A stretch of DNA of 64,000 bases from Rusavskia elegans (lineage: Eukaryota > Ascomycota > Lecanoromycetes > Teloschistales > Teloschistaceae): positions 453,182-517,181 of the forward strand of contig SAUG01000007.1 of NCBI GenBank assembly GCA_011316305.1, written 5' to 3'. The position numbers and the translations under genes are program-made. The notes beneath the pieces were generated by a model. It was not told where the DNA came from. It saw only the letters and a list, made by a program, of their open reading frames with translations, and made no database searches. The stretch's first letter is position 1; every line of letters starts with the position of its first letter. Shown here piece after piece: positions 12,898 to 22,616 of the stretch.

Positions 12898-14090
12898 GAA
12901 TTAGTAAATTCGTCGGCTATAACGAACGTAGAAATAAATTTATAAAAAATTAAAAAATTAGTTAATAGTAAAATAAATAAAAAGGTTATAAAATCCGTCG
13001 GTAAAAAAGTTTTATATTTTATTAACCCGAGTAACTAGATTCCTACGGGTTTTTAAATAACTAAATTTCTATTTTTACTTTTATATAGATATTCCGATAT
13101 TACTAATTCGTTTATCTTGAATTCGTATCTAGCTGCCGGATAGTTTAGTTAATATAATAATATTATTAATTTAGATTTTTCGATTCTATTTACCGTTTTC
13201 TAAATATACTATTCCGCGTATTAATAGCTACTTTTTTCGGTTCTATCGGACGATAGTTTTTTTAATTAAATTATATCGAATCTTTTTCGATATATAGATT
13301 CTATTTTCGATTTTAATATATTATTCCGTATAGTAGATACTATTTTCTATCTAGATCGGAATTTCTCGGAGGTTTTTAAACGGTAATAATATAGCCGGAT
13401 TATTTCGATTCTATTTTCGATTTAAATATATTATTCGGAATATTTAATTCTTTAATATTAGATTCCGATATCGCTTTTCTATCGAATAATATATACTAGC
13501 CTCTTACGGGTTATAGTAGTCTAAAGTTCTACGTTAGTTTAAACGGTTTAGAATTTACTATATATATCGATTATATTAGAAAATACCGTTACGAACTCGA
13601 ATTTATAATCTATTAAAGTAAATACGTATTTTAATATAATAGAATAAACGATAGAAATAACTTTATCTATTTAACTAATTAAAAAATAGATAAAAATTCT
13701 ATATAGAGTTTTTACTTTCTAAATTAAACTAAAGTATTAAACTTTCGATATAGATTATATAATCTATATTACTATAACGCGAGCTTTAGCCCGAATTTTA
13801 ACGCGAACTTTAATACGAACCTTTAGAACGATCTATACGTTAAACCTTCGGTATAAATTATATAATCTATACTACCGTAGCGCGTACTTTAACGCGAATT
13901 TCAGCGCGAGCCTTATCTGAACTGCCGTATATTTTAACAACTTCGTTATATATTCTTCGTATTTACGTAATAGTACGAATACTATATCTATACCAGAGCC
14001 ATTCGATTATAGTTATTATTTTATTACGTAACTAATCTATTACCGGAACTGGCGTTTATTACTCTTATTTCTGTTAAATTACTATTACGC
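12898..14090. other. RIP-mutated DNA of unknown origin with direct repeats
   Basis: AT-rich, no frame. It contains two sets of degenerate direct repeats (listed below and under findings): a ~35-bp word starting GATTCTATTTTCGA at 13,298 and 13,408, and a ~100-bp unit at 13,737 and 13,840. It could be the 5' part of the Copia relic or another element. Confidence 0.5.
13737..13925. repeat. tandem repeat of ~103-bp unit (two copies, second shorter)
   Basis: The units start TTAAACTTTCGATATA (13,737) and TTAAACCTTCGGTATA (13,840). Both continue with the palindromic ATTATATAATCTATA and then GCG-rich words (ACGCGA, GCGCG). Differences between the copies are mostly C/T and G/A, consistent with RIP. 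Confidence 0.65.
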
Positions 14091-14334
14091 AACTGTCACG
14101 GCGTATACACGCGAAAATGGAACCCCTGCGATTCAGCTAGGAAATAATGCCAATGGAACGTTTCCACTCGCGCAACCCTGAAAGCTGACTAAGCATCTTG
14201 ATCACTCGGCACTGAAAAGAAAGCACCTTTGCCTCACTTTATATTTTTAGCGACGCGTCACGTCTGAGCGCAATCGCGTTGATTTAGTTAAATTGGCCTC
14301 CGTCAGTCGTCGCCAGAGCCGGGTATATATTTCA

Positions 14335-14964
14335 ATGGCTTCGTCACCTAAGTGCTCTCGTCACTGCGATATCAAACACGAATATTTCGACCGCGCTTGG
14401 AAAAAATAGGAGTATAAGGCCTTCTTCAAGACGTTCGCTGAGCCAGGAGATAATAGTCAAGGTATCTTTACCGGGCGGATACTTCTTGAGATGCTCCTAA
14501 AACAGTGTGATCATGAGTGTTTTGGGAGAAATCAACGACAAAAAGCACAAACAATTCTTGAGAAATTTAATCAGGTACAGCTAAGTCTAACCCTTCTTGC
14601 TGTTATGAGGGTAGAAAGGCCTTTCTAGGCAATATCGTCGAGCGTACGTGTTTGGCTGAGTCCTTATGAGTTCTACCCCTTAAAATATTGACCTCGCGTC
14701 CTGAGCTCAAAAATATGGAGTTCGAGAAAACCCCCATGAAAGCTTCAACCTTGAATGCGGTGACGTTAACGCTCCCGTCGCATTTGGTAAAAGCTGTGTT
14801 GTGAAAGAGATCTCGACCTCTCCTAAACGCAAGGCTTCGGAAGGTGACAGTACTTCATACTCGGTCAATTCGGATCACCCACATACCCCCAAACATCAGA
14901 TACATAGGAACCCCTCTCGTCGTGTGAAAATCAATCGCAATATGCCCTCGTCCCCACTGCCCTA
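14335..14964 (+). pseudogene. decayed unidentified gene at the transposon-block edge
   Basis: ATG at 14,335 opens a frame that runs to 14,574. It has one in-frame TAG at 14,407-14,409 (codon 25); the frame after it continues for 55 codons (starting EYKAFFKTFAEP) up to a possible donor GTACAG at 14,575. A second open stretch ends at TAA 14,962-14,964; it is Ser/Pro/Lys/His-rich (contains STSPKRKASEGDST). The two stretches cannot be joined in phase with a clean acceptor, so a further lesion or a missed exon is likely. CAG to TAG would be a RIP-type CpA change. I do not recognise the family. It could also be chance open sequence. Confidence 0.35.
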
Positions 14965-15604
14965 AGAATCAAATACTACTCCAAATCACTACTCTACTCC
15001 CAATGATATACGCCTGTATTTGCACTAGCAGCTTGGTAGCACGATCCAGGTAATCGTTACATCGGATTCCTATATCGAGGTACCGATTATTGTTCCTCTT
15101 ATTGCGATTGATTGTTTATACGACGAGCCCCTGAACCCCTGACAGAACACTACCCTGTTTACCCCACTGTTCGAATGTGTGCAGCTTGAGCTCGGCAGAT
15201 TTGTCCTTCGACATAGCATCAGTCGAAGCGCGGAGTAAGACAATCTTAGGGTAGCGAGCTCTTTCTTTCATCCTATCTGGCAGGGCCTGCATTACGATGG
15301 ATGAGGGAATACTATCAGAGTGAAAGATGCCAACGTAATTTGGATCTCTCATTAAACGGACGCGGCGTATCAGGCGGTCGATTAACCACTAAGTACCGCA
15401 ACGCAGCTGCCAAAGGTCTGATGCTATCGTTCTTCAGCTCTGTTCGACGCCATCGCTATGCCGAAGGTCGTCACAATTCCGCTGAAGATATTCTATCCAT
15501 TCATCTTCAATCTCTATCTCATCCAATCTCTATTGCTACCTCATTCCATCTCTATCGTGCCAGGAGGCTTACTCGTAACTGGCCTTCAGTCAGCCATGAT
15601 AGAT
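14965..15604. other. intergenic DNA downstream of GMP synthetase
   Basis: Normal composition. Small frames on both strands lack splice sites, family resemblance or context, so I call no gene here. Confidence 0.5.
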
Positions 15605-17273
15605 CTATTGTTGAAGGTGGCACATACTGTTTTGAAACACAGAACAGACTCCACTGACTTCGTTCGTGATCCTTGAACTCACTTTGTCCAAGAAAGGACG
15701 ATCGAAATAATACCAATTGGCAGTCATGAAGTCGGTCGTTTCCACCGCTCTCAGACAAATCGGCTGCTCGTGCACCCTCTTATCTCCCATGACACCCACG
15801 ACTTGGATGGGCAGCAGAGCCGCATATGCTTGGCTGATCTTGCGGTAGAGTCCTGCTGCGATGATTTCCTCAATGAATATACGGTCTGCTTGACGTGTGA
15901 TATCAACCTGACTTGGGGTGACTTCGCCCAGAGTACGGATAGCTAGGCCCGGGCCGGGAAAAGGATGACGCCAAACCAGTTCTTCGGGAATGCCCAGCTT
16001 GGTTCCTAGTATACGAACCTCGTCCTTGAACAGCTCACGGAGGGGTTCAATGAGCTTCAGGTGCATGGCAGCTGGAAGTCCACCAACGTTGTGGTGGGTC
16101 TTGATCGTCTGTGACGGCCCTCGAAACGCTATGCTTTCGATGACATCCGGGTACAAGGTTCCTTGTAAGAGCCACTCGATGTCTCCAGCATTGGGAGTAC
16201 CTGCGGCCTCCTTCGCAATTTTGAGTGCAGTGTCTTGGAAGACCTCGATGAAGTTTTTTCCGATAATCTTGCGCTTTTTCTCCGGGTCCAGTACCCCTTT
16301 CAGATCGGTGAGGAACCTCTCACTCGCGTCGATAACGGTCAAGTTGATCCCTAGATGTGAAGTCAGGGTTTGATGAACAGTCTCCGCTTCCTTGTGGCGA
16401 AGCAAGCCGTTGTTGACAAGTACAGCGTGAAATCGATCCCCAACTGCTTCATGCATGAGTTTGGCAGCTACAGTGGAGTCGACCCCACCACTGACGGCCC
16501 CGATGACCTGCCCCTTTTCTCCTACCAAGGCTCGGATTCTGGAGATCTCTGTGCCCACAAATTCGTCCATGGTCCAATGCTGTTGGGCTTTGCAGATATG
16601 CACAGCATAGTTCTCGAGCATCCTAGTCCCATGGAAGGTATGCGTTACTTCTGGATGAAACTGTATGCCATAGTAGGGTTTGGAATTGTGAGCGATGCCC
16701 GCAAAAGGTGCGTTGCTCGTCTTGGCAATGGTTGAGAAGGATTCCGGGAGATGCGACAGCTTGTCACCATGCGACATCCAGACATCAACTCCATTGGGCA
16801 CATCTTGGAAGAACACATTCACCGAGGAGGCGCTGCCTTCCCCTTGCTCGAAGGTAAGTTTGGCGTGGCCGTATTCTCTCTTCTCTCCGGCTAGAACATT
16901 CTGCTGATCGTGCTGCCAAGCCATTTCTTGCAAACCGTAGCATACACCCAGGATCGGAACGTCAAGATCGAATATTGCCGGATCGACATGGGGCGCGTTC
17001 GAATCATACACTGAATAAGGCCCTCCAGAGAGGATGACACCCTTTGGCCGAAAGGGGAGGTCTGCGATGCGCTGGGTACATGGTAACAGTTCACTATAGA
17101 TATTCAAATCTCGCAGCCTTCGGATGATGAGATGGGAGTATCTGAGTTTGTCATTTCGAGCTCACTTACCACGTCCCATCTCGAAGCACTTACTGTGAGC
17201 CGAAGTCGAGGACTAACAGAGTATCAAATAGCTTGTGCGGCGCCTCTTTTTCACTGGTATCATTGGCAGTCAT
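15605..17273 (-). CDS. GUA1: GMP synthetase (glutamine-hydrolysing), C-terminus abnormal
   Basis: Converts XMP to GMP with glutamine and ATP, the last step of guanine nucleotide synthesis, in the cytosol. Exon 1 is 17194-17273 (starts MTANDTSEK), intron 17142-17193 (52 bp), exon 2 runs to TAG at 15605; together 538 codons, the family length. Class-I glutamine amidotransferase: nucleophile Cys ~94 in GVCYG, His/Glu ~189/191 in [12 protein letters not shown]-pyrophosphatase P-loop SGGVDSTV ~244-251. Conservation is excellent through [11 protein letters not shown] (about 15,660). The usual ending, VxYDI(S/T)SKPPxTIEWE, is then not readable in frame. PPSTID appears in another frame (15,600-15,623), about 4 bases are missing relative to the family, and the normal stop is absent. 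This may be an inactivating frameshift, an assembly error or an unusual end. It lies next to the RIP block. Confidence 0.88.
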
Positions 17274-17807
17274 TGTACCTGCTGTGGATCCGCGAACGAT
17301 CAGGCCTGAAAGTGAAAATCAGAAATATCGTTCAGGAAGAATTAGCGGTCTGTTCGTGGTTCTGGTGAAGAAGGAGAAGGAGAAGAAGAGGAAAAAGAAC
17401 AAGTGACTGCGAGGCATACATAGCAGTGAACATTCCACTACATTGAGCCATCGGTGGAAGCATGCATTACAAGCAACTGTTAAGCAGACTTTAACAAGTA
17501 CAACGAACCGTTATTTGATCTAGTTGAGCTAGTGTATTCAACGATTGTGTGATTTGCTTGTCCATGTTCACACTCTGATAGGCTAAGATGCTTGGTTTCG
17601 AAAGCTCAAGCTCTTCGCTAAATAAATAGCTATCTTATGACTTATCGACGCGGGTACACCCGAGGGCCGAGGCGGCCTAGTTGGTGAGGTTAGCTTGGGC
17701 ATCCCCCACGTGCTTGCGCCGACGCTGGTGGCTTCGTGAATATAAATTATATTAGCCCTGGATCACTCGCCACCAAGTTCACGCAACAACAGTTACAGCT
17801 ACACAAG
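17274..17807. other. divergent intergenic region GUA1 / BCP1
   Basis: 534 bp between two divergent start codons, presumably holding both promoters. A CACGTG palindrome is listed separately. No other feature is seen. Confidence 0.6.
17707..17712. promoter_or_regulatory. CACGTG (E-box-like) about 100 bp upstream of BCP1
   Basis: A perfect CACGTG hexamer lies 95 bp before the BCP1 ATG. In fungi such sites bind bHLH factors (Cbf1/Pho4 types). A hexamer can occur by chance. Confidence 0.3.
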
Positions 17808-18861
17808 ATGGCGAAGCGCAAACACGTCGAGGACGACCTGGAGAACAGCGCTGACGGGGACGATTCTGAGCAAGAGTTTAGTGGCCTGGAAGAAAGTAGT
17901 AGCGAGGGCAGTGAAGATGTATAGTCCTTCCCCTTCTCAACCAGACATCTTAATTAACGTGTGCGAAGGAGTACGACGAGATTCGAGTGGAATTCGAATG
18001 GTTCGATCCTCAGAAGCAGGATTTTGAAGGATTTCAAATGCTTCTCCGCCAACTCCTCGGCACTGATGCATCCTTTTTCCACTTGGGGGCCATTGCAGAT
18101 CTGATCTTGGAACAAAAGCTATTGGGGTCGACTGTAAAGACAGATGGCAATGAAGGCGATCCCCACTCGCTACTGACAGTACTAAACCTCAAGCAGCACA
18201 GAGTATGATTGATCGAGCCTTTTACTATTAGACTTGGCTAAAATCCTGGTAGAACAGACCTGTGATTAAGTCTCTCGTTGACTATCTTCTCGACCGTGCT
18301 TCAACCAACTCAAGCCTGTCACCTTTGATAAGCTTGTTACCCGCTAACAGTGGCAATGAGGTCGGGCTGATCCTGTCTGAGCGGTGGGTCAACATCGCAA
18401 CAGAAGTTGTGCCTCCTATGTACGAAATGCTTTTGGAGGAGATCGAATGGGCAGTCAATGACAAGGAGCCTTACACCTTTACACATTACTTGATCTGGTC
18501 AAAGATCTACCACGCCGTTCCTTCAACGCTTGATGAAACCACGAATCGCCCAATGAAGAAGATGAGGCCGGAATCAAACAAAGATGTAGACGACGGGCAG
18601 AGCATGTACTACTTTCATCCTGAAGATGAGGTTCTTCACCGCTACGCCTTGCTTTATGGGAACTTCGATTATAAGACGCCGGTACCAGAGGGTGACTCGC
18701 GAAACGCATTTCAGGATTTTGGCGTCACGCCACATGGCCACCTCATCCTGATAGATGCTGCAGCATTGAAGTCAGCTGTCAAAGCGTTGAAGACGGAATT
18801 CCCCTTCCTACCGACGACTTCAGGGGCGATCATGGACGAATCGTGGTCCACTACTCCCTGA
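17808..18861 (+). CDS. BCP1: BCP1/BCCIP family protein (nuclear export, Rpl23 chaperone)
   Basis: Yeast Bcp1 is an essential nuclear protein that helps export the kinase Mss4 and chaperones ribosomal protein Rpl23. Exons: 17808-17918, 17969-18202, 18253-18861 (introns 50 and 50 bp, both phase 0), 317 aa. The N-terminus is basic (MAKRKH) followed by an acidic Asp/Glu/Ser tract typical of the family. The BCP1 core follows: EFEWFDPQ, FHLGAIADLI, LLGSTVKTDGNE.DPHSLLTVLNL, GLILSERWVNI, VPPMYEMLLEEIEWA, EPYTFTHYLI and YYFHPEDEVL, ending near GHLILID. The start was chosen at the MAKRKH methionine because the upstream in-frame ATG at 17,736 adds an unconserved leader. The gene is convergent with ARO7; 58 bp separate the stop codons. 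Confidence 0.93.
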
Positions 18862-18919
18862 AGCACGCACTCATGGTTACGACTTGGCTCACTCTGCCAG
18901 TGGCTGGTCCATCGCTATG

Positions 18920-19827
18920 TCAGGCACTCCACGGCGTTCCTTCCAGTCGCTGCATCAAATACTCGATCTCGACCAATTTGGTCAAGGGGATGACAGTCTC
19001 CTACAAGGTGAGTTAGTCATTGCGGTGCACCTAGAGAATGACAGCCTACTTACCTTGTACATCCGTACAACAGCATCCACATCGATTTTACCTTCGCCTC
19101 CAAGACCATTGCTTGGGTCCGTCCCGTACGCCTTGGCCTTCAACTTCAATCTTTCCAGTAGCTTCTTCTCGACCGTCTCGTTGGTAATGGCAGCATGAAG
19201 TCCATCTCTATCCGCTGCCCGAATGAGTCCGACAAAGCGATCGGTCTCCTGTCGAAACTTGGACTCTGCAACGAACTTGCCAAAATGGATTCTTCGAGAG
19301 AGTGCCTGTAACAACGCAACGTCGCAGGTTGCAGCGGATCCATAGTTCTCTTCGGTCTCTCCTCGATCCTCTTTTCCGAATTGTCGACATGCACTGGGCA
19401 GAATGACATGAATGTACTTCTCTTTTAGATCTTTGTTGACATCCACGTCATTCGGGTGGAGGATTTGAGGGTAATGCAAAGGCTGTAGGATCGGTGATTG
19501 AAGAGCACTGGGAAAGAACGGATATTCGTCAGGCGACTGATAGCGTCGGACCAGCGACTGTAGACTCTCCTGCTCACGCAGCATCCAATCGAACAAGCTT
19601 AGATCGCTCCCCGGTATTTTGACTCCTCCCGGCTTGTAGATGGTTGGGTTAGGAGGGAATTGCACTCGCTCTATTAAGTGAAAAGTGATCGTGTCCTCAA
19701 GACGCCTGGCATCCTCATCAGGCTCGCATCAGATTATATCGGCTGGAGCTTCTCACATGAGTTGGAAGCGTATGTTTTCCAGATCCAAAGCTTTCGAGGC
19801 ATCAGAGAGATCTATCGCAGCATCCAT
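18920..19827 (-). CDS. ARO7: chorismate mutase
   Basis: Rearranges chorismate to prephenate, the branch point to Phe and Tyr; cytosolic and, in fungi, allosterically regulated by Trp (activator) and Tyr (inhibitor). Exons on the minus strand: 19757-19827, 19054-19705, 18920-19000 (introns 51 and 53 bp), 267 aa, the size of the all-helical AroQ fungal enzymes. Visible family signatures: LDLENIRFQLMRLEDTITF at the N-terminus, VRRYQSPDEYPFFP, SRRIHFGKFVAESKF (active-site Arg/Lys region) and the C-terminal helix IPLTKLVEIEYLMQRLEG, which carries conserved Thr/Glu active-site residues. The first intron splits the Met codon before RLEDT. No lesion seen. Confidence 0.95.
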
Positions 19828-20177
19828 CGTCTGTTAATCTGAATGTTTTCAGATTTGAAAATACCAAAGACCCGAAGTTCCTTATCCCATTGATGTTCCT
19901 CAAAAGAATATCAAAGTTCTATCAAGGGGTTGAAGGGAAGAAAATGAAAACGAGGGACCATATACTCCCCGACTGGGAGATCAATTGTCTTACAGTACAA
20001 TTCACTCTTTGAGAGTGCAAAATGACGTTCATTGCTCAAAACGGCAGGGCTGTCGTCACATGCCGCTAGCATGTTTACAATACCCCTGTCAATCAAGATC
20101 GCTACCTCGAGTAAAGGTCTTGAGGCTTTGAGACCCTGATGGTGTGACAGGTTTCTCAACATTCAAACTCCTACTTG
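19828..20177. other. divergent intergenic region ARO7 / MDV1
   Basis: 350 bp holding both 5' flanks; nothing specific recognised. Confidence 0.5.
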
Positions 20178-22292
20178 ATGGCAAGTCGCGATGGCTATGC
20201 GCAAGACCGCCATCGCAGAAGAGTCTCAGGCGAGGATTCTCTTCTGGGCACAGGTCTTTCGGTGAGCTCACACGTTATCTACCTGCTACACTCCGCTAAG
20301 CAAAGGGCAGACCAGGCAGATCGAAGCTTTTGGACGGAAGGTGACAACGACTGCCAATCATTTGATGGGCCCTTTGAGCGATCCCAGCAGTAGTCTTCAC
20401 TATCAACATGCAATGACAGAGTTGCAAAAAGAGCTCCGCAAACCGGGTATCCAGCAAAGGGTCTTTTCATATGCGAAAGCATCTCCAACAGAGCTTGTCC
20501 GCTCAAAGCTCTCGACCACCGAAATCCAACATCGAGCGCTCACTTATCTCCCGGATGATCTGCTCAGAAACATCCCCGAGAACGAGAATGTCTACTCTCT
20601 GTTCCAAGGCTTCCAGGCTACCGTACCGGAGGAAGACGAAGAGGAAGATCAGCACTCGCGAAAGCGGCATCAAAAGTCGGATCCTAGGGCCCGGAAGTTG
20701 CTGGAGGAGCGCGTCCTGGGATCGAACGAACCCCCTTCATTGACCAGCGTGAGAAAGGATAGAGATAAAACCAACCATCGTTTGGAGATGATGACGGTCC
20801 GTAAGAATATGTGCTCCGCAGAGATCCGGGAGATCGATAATAAGATATCCAATCTAAACACCATGCGCAAGATTGTTCTGGATCGGCTTGGAGACATAGA
20901 GCAAGACGAGCTTCAACTTGAGCAAGAACTGCTCGAGCTCGACGACAAGTTCGAAGAAATGGTAGAGGAATATGATGACGCCGCAACGCTGGGTAATGCT
21001 GTGACGCCCCCTACGGAAGTGGATCCAGAAGCTACTACTCCTGATCATGATACTCCAGACATGAACGAGTCCTTCATGTCTGCCTCGATCTACGAGAAAC
21101 TGCCTTCGCCAAAAAGCAGTAAACGACAAAAACCGACCCGGCGGAAATCCGTGCCCATCCGCCATGAGCACTTTGAGCCTGGGTCGAATATCAGGGAACT
21201 TCAAGCGCACAATGATATAATCACCGCATTAGACTTCGATGTGCCCTTTGGTTCAATGGTCACGGCTGCCCTGGACGACACTGTACGAGTATGGGACATG
21301 AATCTCGAGAGGTGTATTGGGCTGTTGGAGGGTCATCATGCTTCAGTGCGATGCCTGCAGGTCGAGGATAATATCGTCGCAACTGGATCAATGGATGCAT
21401 CAATACGACTATGGGATCTCAGCAAGGCAGATTATTCACCACGGCATGATAGATTCACCAAGGGCAATGAGGATCCGGAGGAAAACGATATCGCTGACGA
21501 GCCTCGGACGCCACAATCGTCCAGCACGCAAGATTGCCCGCTGTTTTCCCTTGAAGCCCACGTCGACGAAGTAACAGCGTTGCATTTTCGAGGAGATGTA
21601 TTAGTCTCGGGTTCGGCGGACAAGACACTGAGGCAATGGGACTTGGTGAAAGGGCGATGCGTGCAGACGCTGGATGTGTTGTGGGCAGCGGCTCAAGCTT
21701 CGGCCACCATGAACTCGGGCGATGGGCAATGGCGAGCTTCCGGACGCTTACCCGACGCTTCAGCCGACTTTGTCGGAGCGCTGCAATGCTTCGATGCGGC
21801 GCTGGCTTGTGGGACAGCCGATGGCATGGTTCGTCTATGGGACCTGCGAAGTGGCCAAGTGCACCGGAGCCTAGTAGGTCACACGGGACCTGTGACATGT
21901 CTACAGTTTGATGATGTACATCTGGTCACTGGAAGCTTGGACCGCAGTATAAGGGTAGGGGCCGAGTCGAGTGATGGACATGAGCGTCGAATAAAGGCTA
22001 ACAACATCTTTCACAGATCTGGGATCTTCGGACAGGGTCCATCTATGATGCCTATGCGTACGACAATCCTGTAACAAGCATGATGTTTGATTCCAGACGG
22101 ATCATCTCTGCTGCAGGGGAAAATGTTGTGAAGATCTACGACAAGACGGATGGGCAACATTGGGACTGTGGTGCAGGTATGGCGCCAGAAAAGGACGCAC
22201 AACAGCCAGCTACGGTGGAGAAGGTCAGGATTAAGGATGGGTACCTTACTGAGGGCCGCAAAGACGGTGTTGTAGGTATCTGGACCTGCTAA
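20178..22292 (+). CDS. MDV1: mitochondrial division protein 1 (WD40 adaptor of Fis1 and Dnm1)
   Basis: Mdv1/Caf4 link the outer-membrane receptor Fis1 to the dynamin Dnm1 in mitochondrial fission. Exons 20178-20261, 20311-21954, 22017-22292 (introns 49 and 62 bp, all phase 0), 667 aa. The N-terminal part carries the family segment [19 protein letters not shown] and YSLFQGFQA, followed by a coiled coil (about residues 173-245, ending in a Glu/Leu-rich heptad run). An acidic/Pro linker follows, then WD40 repeats from about residue 325 to the end ([65 protein letters not shown]). The last [12 protein letters not shown] repeat is split by intron 2. The start was placed on the short first exon ([10 protein letters not shown]) because it restores the [10 protein letters not shown] lead-in of fungal orthologues. 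Confidence 0.92.
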
Positions 22293-22616
22293 ATTGGCGC
22301 AAGCAGTCCAAAACAGAGACTTTGTATATCCTTCAAAGCGCACCAAAAGAAGTACTTACTTCACACCAGCAGAACTGTACAGTCTCTCTAGTCCACGGTT
22401 TGTGAAGATCGTGAACTGGTTTGAGTCTGTAAACTCCCCCCAAAAGTGATGCTCTTAGGTTCACCTATTGAACTCCCGAGTCCTAACCCCTAAGAAAAGC
22501 GCGCGCCAGGCGCGTGTCACGTCAAGAACAGCAGCCCTGCAATAAGGCTGAGATATCAGATTTCCAGAACCAAAAAATTTAGGAAGCCAATATTAGTCTC
22601 CAAACACCAAGTAAAG
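22293..22616. other. intergenic region MDV1 to CCT1
   Basis: 324 bp. A GC-rich patch GCGCGCGCCAGGCGCGTGTC occurs near 22,500, directly followed by CACGTC. It is probably promoter sequence of the downstream chaperonin gene. Confidence 0.4.

Larger units (their letters stand above)
1..14090. repeat. RIP-mutated AT-rich transposon block
   Basis: The whole stretch is built of T, A and TpA-rich words. CA and TG dinucleotides are nearly missing while CG is still common, which is the footprint of repeat-induced point mutation (CpA to TpA on either strand). No open reading frame of useful length survives on either strand. Recognisable pieces are a Copia-type relic, two copies of a short TA-flanked element, a solo LTR and a complete Gypsy element, all listed separately. 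The change to normal composition near 14,090 is abrupt. Known biology: RIP acts on duplicated DNA before meiosis in Pezizomycotina. Inference: the block is silent heterochromatin, subtelomeric, centromeric or an AT isochore; the window does not say which. Confidence 0.93.

Noticed and set aside
1..14090. Centromere or telomere assignment of the AT-rich block
   Set aside because: No telomere repeats and no independent mark; composition alone does not decide.
14324..14330. TATATAT just before the ATG at 14,335 as a TATA box
   Set aside because: Only a few bases before the start codon, too close for a working TATA box of that ATG.
15116..15352. 78-codon frame on the minus strand downstream of GUA1
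   Set aside because: No family resemblance, no splice context; lies in non-conserved DNA and could be chance.
15610..15670. An intron (GTGAGT donor near 15,672) to rescue the GUA1 C-terminus
   Set aside because: The proposed intron would remove the conserved [10 protein letters not shown] codons, so it cannot be real; the frame problem stays.
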